From Flavobacterium sediminilitoris (GTDB taxonomy: Bacteria > Bacteroidota > Bacteroidia > Flavobacteriales > Flavobacteriaceae): DNA of 64,000 nt. The number at the start of each line of letters is the position of its first letter. The first letter of the stretch is position 1. This document shows positions 43,113 through 51,620 of the stretch, piece after piece. The stretch lies in assembly GCF_023008245.1 (NCBI RefSeq), contig NZ_CP090145.1, positions 2,790,001 to 2,854,000 of the forward strand. The letters are read 5' to 3'. The notes below the pieces were generated by a model. The model did no database searches and had not been told where the DNA came from. It saw only the letters and a program-made list of their open reading frames with translations. Position numbers and translations under genes: made by a program.

Positions 43113-45050
43113 ATGAAGTTGTTTTTTAGATTAGAAGAATATAAAGTTTTAGCTTATAGGATTTTATTAGCTTATTTGTTCTATTTTTTTGCCAGAATCT
43201 TATTCTATTTGTATAATTCTGAAATGGTTGAAGTTTCTTCTATTATAGAATTTTTAAAGATTTCATATCATGGATTAGCATTTGATACAACTTCAATTTT
43301 GTATATTAATGGATTATTTATTCTTTTATCAATTCTTCCATTTTTTATAAATACACATAAAAAATATCAAAAAGGATTATTTTGGTTGTATTTTATTTCA
43401 AATCTATCACTGTATTCTCTCAATTTTATAGATTTTATATACTATAAATACAATTTTTCAAGATTAACACTTGCCGCTTGGGATATTATTAAGCACGAAG
43501 AATCAAAAGGAGGTATGCTATTTCGTTTTGTTATTACATATTGGCATGTATTTATATTATATATATTAACTTGTGCATTATGGGTGTTCTTATATAATAG
43601 AGTGAAAATTAAAAATGATACACAAATAAAATCAAAAGTAGGGTATGTTCTTAAATCAATTTTAGGAGTATTAATTGTTGCTACTTTATGTGTAGGAGGA
43701 ATAAGAGGAGATTTTAAAAAAAGTACACGTCCAATCAATTTAGTTGATGCAAACCGCCATGTAGCAAAAATTCAACAAGCCGATTTAGTATTAAATTCAA
43801 CATTTACTTTTTTACGAACTTTAGGAGTTAAAACATTCAAAAAACAAGATTTTAATATTTCTAATGAAGTTATTGAAGAAAGCTTTAAACCAATCAAGTT
43901 TTATAGTTCAAATAATCCATCTAAACCCAATATTGTTTTAATTATAACAGAAAGTTTAGGAAGAGAATATTGTGGAGCATTTAATAAACATTTAAATATT
44001 AAAGATTACGTAAGTTATACTCCTTTTTTAGATTCACTCGCAAATCATAGCATGATTTATACTAATGCTTATGCAAATGGATACAAATCAATTCATGGAA
44101 TGTCCTCTGTTCTTTCAGGAATACCTTCTTTTAAAGATGCTTTTACATCTTCTCCTTATGCAAAGCAGAAAATAGAATCGATGGTCTCTTGTTTAAAAGA
44201 AAAAGGATATGATACCTCATTTTTTCACGGTGCTCCAAATGGTTCTATGGGATTTTTAGGTTATGGAAACATCTTAGGGTTTGATCATTATTACGGTATG
44301 ACTGAATATGGAAATGATACCGATTTTGATGGCTCATGGGGAATTTGGGACGAACCATTCATGCAATTTATGAATACTACAATAAGTAAAAAGAAACAAC
44401 CTTTCTTTAGTACTATTTTTACCGTTTCTTCACATGAACCTTACGTCGTTCCAGAAAAATATAAAGATAAGTTTCCAAAAGGAAATATCCCAATGCATCA
44501 ATGTGTAGGGTATACAGATTTTGCTTTTAAACAATTTTTTAATGCAGCTAAAAAAGAACCTTGGTTTAATAATACAATTTTTGTAATTACAGCAGACCAC
44601 TGTAATCAAGTGAATTATTTTGAAGACTATTATCATAATATAATGAATAGGTTAGCTGTGCCAATATTAATTTATAAACCAAACAGTGATTTAGTAGGAA
44701 ACAGTGATGAAATTGCACAACACATAGATATATATCCAACAGTGATGGATATGATAGGATATGACAAACCATTTAGAAGTTGGGGAAGAAGTTTATTAAC
44801 CAAAGAAAAAGACATAAAACCATATTTAATTAATTACAATTCCAATAATTACTATTTCATGAAAGATGGTTATATTTGCGTCTTTGATGGAAAAAATGCA
44901 ATTGGCTTTTATGATGAAAAGGACAAAAAATTAATACAGAATTTAATTTCTAATCGAAATCAAAAAATGAATAAATTAGAACAAGAGTGTAAAGCATTTA
45001 TTCAAGACTATTTTAATAAAATAATAGATAAAAAATTATCAACCAAATAA
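43113..45050 (+). CDS. LtaS-like sulfatase-fold membrane enzyme
   Basis: A 645-residue protein with about five N-terminal transmembrane helices (to residue about 200) and an extracytoplasmic alkaline-phosphatase/sulfatase domain (about 265-620). Seen: NIVLIITESLGREYCGAFNK, the nucleophile region ANGYKSIHGMSSVLSGIP, SHEPYVVPEKY, and the metal site VITADHCN. This is the lipoteichoic acid synthase/phosphoglycerol transferase family. Gram-negatives have no LTA, so a phosphoglycerol or phosphoethanolamine transfer to a glycan or lipid is the likely reaction. A phosphatase gene follows 6 bp later. Confidence 0.87.
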   Translation: MKLFFRLEEYKVLAYRILLAYLFYFFARILFYLYNSEMVEVSSIIEFLKISYHGLAFDTTSILYINGLFILLSILPFFINTHKKYQKGLFWLYFISNLSLYSLNFIDFIYYKYNFSRLTLAAWDIIKHEESKGGMLFRFVITYWHVFILYILTCALWVFLYNRVKIKNDTQIKSKVGYVLKSILGVLIVATLCVGGIRGDFKKSTRPINLVDANRHVAKIQQADLVLNSTFTFLRTLGVKTFKKQDFNISNEVIEESFKPIKFYSSNNPSKPNIVLIITESLGREYCGAFNKHLNIKDYVSYTPFLDSLANHSMIYTNAYANGYKSIHGMSSVLSGIPSFKDAFTSSPYAKQKIESMVSCLKEKGYDTSFFHGAPNGSMGFLGYGNILGFDHYYGMTEYGNDTDFDGSWGIWDEPFMQFMNTTISKKKQPFFSTIFTVSSHEPYVVPEKYKDKFPKGNIPMHQCVGYTDFAFKQFFNAAKKEPWFNNTIFVITADHCNQVNYFEDYYHNIMNRLAVPILIYKPNSDLVGNSDEIAQHIDIYPTVMDMIGYDKPFRSWGRSLLTKEKDIKPYLINYNSNNYYFMKDGYICVFDGKNAIGFYDEKDKKLIQNLISNRNQKMNKLEQECKAFIQDYFNKIIDKKLSTK

Positions 45051-45056
45051 GAATAA

Positions 45057-45629
45057 ATGAAAAAAAAGCTATTATATTTAGTCATTTTGCTAGCTGCAAT
45101 TTATGGAGGAAAATATGCTTATGATATGCATATTAATCATAATTTTGAAACAATTACAGAAGGAAAGGTATATAAAAGTGGTGTAATTCCGCCAGATGAA
45201 ATTGAAGATTATGTAAAAAAATATGGCATTAAAAGTGTTATTGATTTGCGTTTTCCAGGAACAGGTGACGATGTTAACAATCCAGAAGTACCTGCTGAAT
45301 TACTTGCTGAAAAAGAAGCCGTTTCAAAAATTGAAGGCGTAACTTATTTTAACAACGGTTCAGACCAAGTACCACAAAAACATAATTTAGATATGTTTTT
45401 TAAAATTATGGATGATCAAGATAATTACCCTGTATTAATACATTGTTACCATGGAGTAGGAAGAGCCGAAATGTATTCTGCTATTTATAGAATAGAATAT
45501 GAAGGAATGGACAGAGATGAAGCAAGAACAAGTACACGTTTACTAACAAAATGGAGTTCTTTTGATTTAGGAACACCTAAAGGAGATTTTCTACATACTT
45601 ATATTGGTAGAAAAGACAGTATAAAATAA
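45057..45629 (+). CDS. Membrane-anchored dual-specificity-like phosphatase
   Basis: A 190-residue protein with one N-terminal membrane helix (residues 4-20) and a Cys-dependent phosphatase domain. The signature is HCYHGVGR (HCx5R, about residues 132-139), and KYGIKSVIDLRFPGTGDD lies earlier. It resembles the Siw14/DSP-like and periplasmic tyrosine-phosphatase-like proteins. It follows the LtaS-like gene by 6 bp, so it may remove phosphate from a product of that pathway, for example a lipid phosphate; this is inference. Confidence 0.82.
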   Translation: MKKKLLYLVILLAAIYGGKYAYDMHINHNFETITEGKVYKSGVIPPDEIEDYVKKYGIKSVIDLRFPGTGDDVNNPEVPAELLAEKEAVSKIEGVTYFNNGSDQVPQKHNLDMFFKIMDDQDNYPVLIHCYHGVGRAEMYSAIYRIEYEGMDRDEARTSTRLLTKWSSFDLGTPKGDFLHTYIGRKDSIK

Positions 45630-45651
45630 ATCGTTTAGACATTTAAAATAC

Positions 45652-45686
45652 AAAAAAACCATAGTTTTTCAACTATGGTTTTTTTA
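45652..45686. terminator. Bidirectional terminator
   Basis: Stem AAAAAAACCATAGTT / AACTATGGTTTTTTT (45652-45666 with 45671-45685), loop TTTC, between the phosphatase gene and the convergent META-domain lipoprotein gene. Confidence 0.85.
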
Positions 45687-45716
45687 TAAACTTTTATTGC
45701 TTTCAAAAGAACAAAA

Positions 45717-46523
45717 TTAATCCACTTTTTTAAAGACAACAGTTGTTTTATCAGGATTTGATAAAGTAAGTCTATTGTTTTCTATTTTATAATGAATACT
45801 ACTAGATAATGCTTTTACAAATTCACCTTCTTTATTACCTGGACCACACATCATTCGTGTTGTAACAACATTTACGAAACGAAGTAAGCCTTTTTCAAAA
45901 AACAATTTCCCATTCATTCTGTTACAACCAGCATGTCCTGAAAAAGTATTCTCCTTAGCATTAACCTCCATTTGAGGCAATTCTTTACTAAAATCAGCAA
46001 TACCAACCTTCTTTCCATTTAATTCTTCAAGAACCCAAATATCATGTAAACGGTAATCAGTAACATAATGTCCGCAACCATTAATCTTTGTAAAAGTTAA
46101 ATCTTCATTCTTTTTATACTCTATACTTACTTTATAAGGCGATTTTTCACCAGACATAGCATTTGTACATTCAGATTGAGAAATAGTAATATTAAATTCA
46201 TACAAATCTGTTTTTGTTCTATATAATTTAATATTACTATCCGCAGCACGAATAGGTTCTACTGAAGGAAGAGAAATAGAATCACCATCAATTGTCTTAA
46301 ATATAAATGTAGAGTTAGTTAATTTAATATCCCAAAAAGGCTCAGTTCCTGTACCTATGAAATAAGCTTTTTCTTCATTTTGATTATCAGTAACAACTGT
46401 TTTTTCAATTTCTTTTGGCTCATCTACTGAAAATTCAGTACCATTTTCATTCTTTCCACTATTACACGATGCTAACATCATTAAGAAATAAAGTGCAAAT
46501 AAATTAAAGACTATTTTTTTCAT
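45717..46523 (-). CDS. META-domain (HslJ-like) lipoprotein
   Basis: A 268-residue lipoprotein (Cys20 in MLASC). The first half is a COG3650-like beta domain (YFIGTGTEPFWDIKL, then SECTNAMSGEKSPYKVSIEY and NGCGHYV), and the second half (about 165-268) is a META/HslJ domain with FSGHAGCNRMNGKLFF and VTTRMMCGP. Both domains have conserved Cys that may pair. HslJ-like proteins are tied to heat shock or novobiocin tolerance in E. coli, but the function is unclear. Confidence 0.85.
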   Translation of the reverse strand: MKKIVFNLFALYFLMMLASCNSGKNENGTEFSVDEPKEIEKTVVTDNQNEEKAYFIGTGTEPFWDIKLTNSTFIFKTIDGDSISLPSVEPIRAADSNIKLYRTKTDLYEFNITISQSECTNAMSGEKSPYKVSIEYKKNEDLTFTKINGCGHYVTDYRLHDIWVLEELNGKKVGIADFSKELPQMEVNAKENTFSGHAGCNRMNGKLFFEKGLLRFVNVVTTRMMCGPGNKEGEFVKALSSSIHYKIENNRLTLSNPDKTTVVFKKVD

Positions 46524-46550
46524 ATCTTTTTATTTTATAATTATAATAAA

Positions 46551-46652
46551 ATTTTTCACAAAGATAACAAATTTGATGCCATAAATGATTACACAACTGC
46601 TGCTAAAGCCAATAATCAAAAGAAAGAAGAACCAAACACTATTTTTATTTAA
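46551..46652 (+). pseudogene. Possible remnant of a TPR-like protein C-terminus
   Basis: Between two minus-strand genes the plus strand has an open frame ending KFDAINDYTTAAKANNQKK and then EEPNTIFI before TAA. The first part resembles a tetratricopeptide helix pair (A-x2-DYT-xA-x-N). No start codon or promoter is seen, and the end overlaps the neighbouring gene's stop region. It looks like the tail of a lost gene, but chance is not excluded. Confidence 0.2.
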
Positions 46653-47574
46653 ACCTTAAATTATGAGATATTTTTTTGAATTCAATCAAATTTTGTTCAA
46701 AATCAGTTCCAGTTATCCCATAAAAAGATATCGCCTTATCATCATTTATTAAAACGGTTAAATAAACAAGTTTTTCCATACCTTTTGATTCCGCAATATA
46801 TTCAGTTTCGATACTTTCATAACCATTTATTTTTCCAATAACAGGCTTTCTTTCTTCTTTTAAGCTAAATCCATTTTGCAATAAACCATTTATTATACTT
46901 TCTGTCATCATCTCTTTTGTAGTTGAGAAATCATTAGGAAGAGTAGAAATCATAACCATTGGCTCATTATTGTAAGATTCCTTGACAATTCCATTTTCTG
47001 AATAGATAAACATATTTGCACTCGATTTTGCAAATTTAAATTTTGAATCATTTGAATCAATTTCAAAAAAGCTAGTAGCTAAAGCATCAATTATTATTTC
47101 TTTATCATACTTTATTTTTAATAATGCATCTTTAATTTCTGTTAATAAAGTTTTGTCACTTGAATTAGAAATTGCCATTACCATTACCGAAAAAGTACTA
47201 TCGCCAAAAACCAAATTGATGTATTCTTCTTTTTCATTTCCTTTTAAATGCGCATATTTAGCATTGTAATTATCAATTTTAATCTCTTTGAAATCTAAGA
47301 CCTTAATCCCTTTATTCTCAAATTCTGATTTTGTGAAAGTGTTTGTGTTTGAATCATAATTTCCACCTATTAAATCCATCACTTGAATCATGGATTCATT
47401 TTCTTTTTCAAGACCTACAATGCTTTTTGATATTTTGAAACCATTAGGAGGAATAATTGACAATCTAGTTCCTGGAATATTTAGATATTTGTTTTGCTTT
47501 TTTTCTTTAACATCATTACAAGAATGAAAACTTATAGAAAACAATAAAATAAAAAATAGAATGCTTCTTTTCAT
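46645..47574 (-). CDS. Lipoprotein of unknown function
   Basis: A 309-residue lipoprotein (Cys19 in SFHSC). The mature protein is a mix of strands and helices with no Cys-rich or catalytic motif; recognisable stretches are IPGTRLSIIPPNGFKISKSI near the start, and in the second half ETEYIAESKGMEKLVYLTVL and DKAISFYGITGTDFEQNL. Such proteins resemble the PsbP-like/DUF1795 group (secreted proteins of lipid-binding type) only loosely. Single gene 121 bp from the META lipoprotein. Confidence 0.7.
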   Translation of the reverse strand: MKRSILFFILLFSISFHSCNDVKEKKQNKYLNIPGTRLSIIPPNGFKISKSIVGLEKENESMIQVMDLIGGNYDSNTNTFTKSEFENKGIKVLDFKEIKIDNYNAKYAHLKGNEKEEYINLVFGDSTFSVMVMAISNSSDKTLLTEIKDALLKIKYDKEIIIDALATSFFEIDSNDSKFKFAKSSANMFIYSENGIVKESYNNEPMVMISTLPNDFSTTKEMMTESIINGLLQNGFSLKEERKPVIGKINGYESIETEYIAESKGMEKLVYLTVLINDDKAISFYGITGTDFEQNLIEFKKISHNLRFK

Positions 47575-47636
47575 CAGATTTTTTTATTCAAATATAAGAA
47601 TAGAATTAGAAAAGGATAAGAAGAACATATAAATTA

Positions 47637-47669
47637 AAAAAGACAATTTCTTGTGGAAATTGTCTTTTT
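47637..47669 (-). terminator. S9 peptidase terminator
   Basis: Stem AAAAAGACAATTTC / GAAATTGTCTTTTT (47637-47650 with 47656-47669), loop TTGTG, 21 bp after the peptidase stop on the minus strand. Confidence 0.8.
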
Positions 47670-47690
47670 ATTATTTTAAAGATACATTTT

Positions 47691-49958
47691 TTACTTTTTT
47701 AAATTCTTTGCTAAAAAACCTAAAGTAGCCTCATACATATCAATTGAATTTTCTTCCTTATGAAATCCATGACCTTCATCATATTTTACCATATAAGGCA
47801 CATCAAAACCTTTTGCTCTTAAACCAGTTACAATTTGATCCGATTCTGCAATATTCACACGTGGATCATTTGCACCTTGAATTACAAAGAGTGGTTTTTT
47901 AATTTTATTGATTTGAAAAACTGGAGAAACTTCTTTTGCAATCGCAGCTTCTTCCGGATTATCTAAATCATACCAAATTTGTTTTACAATTTCTTTATAA
48001 GGTTTCCAATATTCTGGGAATGAATCAAAGAAAGTAAAAATGTTAGAAACACCCACATAGTTCACACCACAAGCATACAAATCAGGTGTTTTTACTAACC
48101 CCATCAATGTAGCATAACCACCATGACTTCCACCATAAATAGCAATTTTATCTTTGTCTACCCAACCTTGTTCAATTGCATAAGCCACACCATCTTCTAC
48201 ATCATCCATTAGTTTTCTACCTATTTGTTTAAAACCAGCACGTAAAAATTCTTTTCCATAACCTCCAGATATTCTAAAGTTTACTTGTAAAGTAGCATAA
48301 CCACGACTAGCAAATAATTGTGTTTCAGGATTAAAACCCCAAGAATCTCTTATACCTTGTGGACCACCGTGAGGATTCACAATTAAAGGCACTTTTTTAC
48401 CTTGTAAAGCCTCTTTTGGTAAAGTAATATAGCCATAGATTGTTTTTCCATCTCTACTAGTAAATTTAATAGGTCTCATTTCTGCCATGTCAGTTTCTTT
48501 TAACTGAGGCATTAAATCATATAATAATTTAAACTTCTTCGTTTTAGCATTATATTGATAATAAGTACCATATAATTTATCACTTTGCACAATTACTAAA
48601 AATTGAGTCTCATTATCATCCTTATCAACTATGTAAGACTCTTTATTAGGAAATTCCTTTTTCATTAACCCATAAATTTCTTTGTATAGTTTACTCACAG
48701 GTATAATTTCACTTTTTTCACCTTCATAAGAAAAATTATCAATTTCATAATTTCTTTTTCTTGAAAGATTTAAACCACTCACATCAAATGTAGGGTTAGA
48801 AAACACTTCTTTAATAATTTTTTTAGTAGCTAAATCATATAATACAATACGGGTTTTGTCACTATCCAAATTAGTTATAACATAAGCCTCATCTTTATTT
48901 TTAGAAGCATAATTAAAGCTGATAATCCCAAATGAATCATCCCAATTGGTAGTAGTGTGTAATTTAAATTCTCCCGTTTTATTGTCTTTGTAATAGAATT
49001 GATTTTGTACACCATTAACCAATTTGCTATACCCTCTAAGGTTTCCGTCTTTGTCAAATTCATACCCTTGAATAGGATTAGCAATATCTTCATTTTTATA
49101 CAATTGCTCTAAAGCACCTGTAACAATATTCAATTTAAAAGGCTCAAAAACTTGCTTATTGTTTTTGTTCATTGACACAATAATGTAATCCTTTTGCTCT
49201 TTTAAAATGTTATCAATACTAGCCTTAACACCATCAAAAGGAGTAAGATCTTTTAAATTATTTCCATCAAGATTTACACCATAAATATGATAATTTTCAT
49301 CACCACCTTTATCCATAGCAAAAAATAAACGCTCGTCATTAATCCATCCATAACTACGCACTAGTTCATCTTTCTCCTCAATAGCCTTTTTTACAGTTCC
49401 AGTAGCTAATTCTTTAACATAAACATGACGTTTGTTGTTTTCATCCTTTTCACGATACGACATGTATTTACCATTTGGAGACAATTGAAAACCAGAAGCT
49501 TTTGGTTTAGCAAAATAATCAGAAACAGAATACTTATAACTTCCTTTATCATAAACCTTCATTTTTTCTAACTCCTCTTTAGAAGAAGGCAAAGTTATAT
49601 TTCCAGGCAATTTGCTTTCGAATGAAGAAAGAGTAAGAGGTAATTTCATTCCTGCTTGACGAAATTCACCTATAATTTCTTTATTTTTAAATTCACCTAC
49701 AAATTCAATCCCCATTTGTGGTGCTTTTAGCGTAATAGAATTATTATTTACTTCCGTTTTGTCTATGGCTATTCCTGAAGCTCCTTGCATAGGAACATCC
49801 ATAGTTGATGTGTAAACATTGTCCTTTTGTGCAATATGAAAAATAACCTCTAATTTCATGCCTTGCACATCCAATTCTCCTTTCCAGTCTCCAACAAATT
49901 GCTGGGCTTGTGTGGTAATACTCATAAGTAATAGAATAATTAAATTTTTTGTTTTCAT
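47691..49958 (-). CDS. S9-family prolyl oligopeptidase-like peptidase
   Basis: Secreted serine peptidase of the prolyl oligopeptidase/acylaminoacyl peptidase type. The 755-residue chain starts with a signal peptide (ending ITTQAQ) and a small beta domain (about 20-115, FVGDWKGELDVQG to LPLTLSSFE) often placed in front of Bacteroidota alpha/beta hydrolases. A beta-propeller follows (about 150-480), then the hydrolase with Ser611 (GGSHGG), Asp698 (GANDPR) and His730 (DEGHGF). Single minus-strand gene. Cleavage specificity is not readable. Confidence 0.9.
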   Translation of the reverse strand: MKTKNLIILLLMSITTQAQQFVGDWKGELDVQGMKLEVIFHIAQKDNVYTSTMDVPMQGASGIAIDKTEVNNNSITLKAPQMGIEFVGEFKNKEIIGEFRQAGMKLPLTLSSFESKLPGNITLPSSKEELEKMKVYDKGSYKYSVSDYFAKPKASGFQLSPNGKYMSYREKDENNKRHVYVKELATGTVKKAIEEKDELVRSYGWINDERLFFAMDKGGDENYHIYGVNLDGNNLKDLTPFDGVKASIDNILKEQKDYIIVSMNKNNKQVFEPFKLNIVTGALEQLYKNEDIANPIQGYEFDKDGNLRGYSKLVNGVQNQFYYKDNKTGEFKLHTTTNWDDSFGIISFNYASKNKDEAYVITNLDSDKTRIVLYDLATKKIIKEVFSNPTFDVSGLNLSRKRNYEIDNFSYEGEKSEIIPVSKLYKEIYGLMKKEFPNKESYIVDKDDNETQFLVIVQSDKLYGTYYQYNAKTKKFKLLYDLMPQLKETDMAEMRPIKFTSRDGKTIYGYITLPKEALQGKKVPLIVNPHGGPQGIRDSWGFNPETQLFASRGYATLQVNFRISGGYGKEFLRAGFKQIGRKLMDDVEDGVAYAIEQGWVDKDKIAIYGGSHGGYATLMGLVKTPDLYACGVNYVGVSNIFTFFDSFPEYWKPYKEIVKQIWYDLDNPEEAAIAKEVSPVFQINKIKKPLFVIQGANDPRVNIAESDQIVTGLRAKGFDVPYMVKYDEGHGFHKEENSIDMYEATLGFLAKNLKK

Positions 49959-50399
49959 AGAATGTAAAATTTAGTTTTTAAAGCACCTTGCTTTTTTGCT
50001 TTAATTTTGATTGACTAAACATAGGACTTGTTTTCAACTAAAATGTTACAGACTATCGTTTGAATATTTGTAAAATTATGACAAATTTAACGCATTATTG
50101 CCCTCTAAATCTAAGATTCGATAGTAAGACGATTAACACCCGATTTTTCAATTTTCATTTATTATTTGTTGTTTCAAATATAACTATTGTCTGCCTTAGA
50201 AGCAAGACAATAAGAGTGTAAAATATAGATCAGTTAAATAAAAATAAAAACATAATTGTATTTTTAAAACAAATAATTATTTTTAACTATATACAAGAAA
50301 GTATAGATTTATCAAGTAAAAAAGCAAAAAATAATTATATTTTTTTACAACAAGTTATTTTTACACAAAGATGTTATCATTTTTTTTATTTCCCACAAT
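49959..50399. other. Gene-free region before the repeat array
   Basis: This 441-bp stretch is the upstream region of the S9 peptidase gene (minus strand) and then AT-rich DNA running up to the first repeat unit. On the minus strand TAAATTTG (50082-50089) and TATATTTG (around 50175) match the -7 element and could drive the peptidase gene. No open frame worth calling. Confidence 0.5.
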
Positions 50400-51467
50400 C
50401 TTGTCATTCCGACGCTAGGAGGAACCCCATTAGCAACAATCAATCACACCATCTTGTCATGCTGTAAGCATCCCATAAGTAGCCCCACAAACCGATTCAA
50501 TGCTTCATTTCTAACTTCCAACTTTTCATTACTCACAATCTTGTCATTCCGACACTGGGAGGAATCCTATTAGTAACAATCAATCACACCACCTTGTCAT
50601 GCTGTAAGCATCCCATAAGTAGCTCCACAAAACAATTCAAAGATTCATTTCTAACTTCTAACGCTTCATTTCCCCATCATCTTGTCATTCCGACACTAGA
50701 AGGAATCCTATAAGTAACAATCAATCACACCATCTTGTCATGCTGTAAGCATCCCATAAGTAGCTCCCCAAACCGATTCAATGCTTCATTTCTAACTTCT
50801 AACTTTTCATTTCCCCATCATCTTGTCATTCCGACACTAGGAGGAATCCCATTAATAACGATTAATCACACATCTTGTCATGCTGTAAGCATCCCATAAG
50901 TAGCTCCCCAAAGCAATTCAACACTTCATTTCTAACTTCTAACGCTTCATTTCCCCATCATATTTCATTCCGACGCTAGGAGGACCTCATCAGTAATAAT
51001 TAATCACACCATCTTGTCATGCTGTAAGCATCCCATAAGTAGCTCCCCAAATCGATTCAATGCTTCATTTCTAACTTCTAACTTTTCATTACTCACAATC
51101 TTGTCATTCCGACGCTAGGAGGAATCCCATTAATAACGATTAATCACACATCTTGTCATGCTGTAAGCATCCCATAAGTAGCTCCACAAACCAATTCAAC
51201 GCTTCATTTCTAACTTCTAACTTTTTATTTCCCCACAATCTTGTCATTCTAACACTAGGAGTAATCCCATTATAACAATCAATCACACCATCTTGTCATG
51301 CTGCAAGCATCCCATAAGTAGTTCCTCAAACAAATTCAACGCTTCATTTCCCCATCATCTTGTCATTCCGACACTAGGAGGAATCTCATTAGTAACAATC
51401 AATCACACCATCTTGTCATGCTGTAAGCATCCCATAAGTAGCTCCCCAAACCAATTCAAAGCTTCAT
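50400..51467. repeat. Array of eight ~140-bp direct repeats (left border of the defence island)
   Basis: Eight tandem copies start near 50400, 50540, 50681, 50822, 50961, 51100, 51240 and 51359. Each has CTTGTCATTCCGAC, then a G/ACTAGGAGGAATCC part, AACAATCAATCACACC, a second CTTGTCATGCTGTAAGCATC half that can fold (ATGCT-gta-AGCAT), CCCATAAGTAGCTCC, and an AATTCAA...CTTCATTTCTAACTTC spacer. Copies differ by a few substitutions; the last is about 20 bp shorter. The same unit returns at 63637. There are no unique spacers, so it is not CRISPR. Confidence 0.92.
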
Positions 51468-51518
51468 TGAAACTTTAAACTGTAAACTTTCCATTCTTCA
51501 AATACGGTTTCCCGTAAG

Positions 51519-51546
51519 CTTGCCTTAGCAGCTTAGTTTATCTTTG
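51519..51546 (+). promoter_or_regulatory. Promoter of the defence operon
   Basis: CTTG at 51519-51522 and TATCTTTG at 51539-51546 are separated by 16 bp, close to the Bacteroidota TTTG/TAnnTTTG arrangement. It lies 52 bp after the repeat array and 75 bp before the hsdR ATG. No other clear promoter is seen before the end of hsdM. Confidence 0.55.
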
Positions 51547-51620
51547 CAAAAAACACGTAGAAATACCTGTTGGTAGTACCAATAATTTTCGCTAAGTTTG
51601 AAAAGCATCATATAAAACAA

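Noticed and set aside
43442..43738. Minus-strand frame within the LtaS-like gene
   Set aside because: Falls in the membrane-helix part of the plus-strand gene; no independent support.
43113..45050. True lipoteichoic acid synthase
   Set aside because: The fold and motifs fit, but the organism is Gram-negative by its lipoproteins and gene set, so LTA is not expected; another transfer reaction is likelier.
50400..51467. CRISPR array
   Set aside because: The period is about 140 bp and the whole unit is conserved; there are no short repeats with unique spacers and no cas genes.
51293..51478. Small plus-strand frame within the repeat array
   Set aside because: It only reads through two repeat units (CCKHPISSSSN twice) and has no start signal; it reflects the repeat, not a gene.
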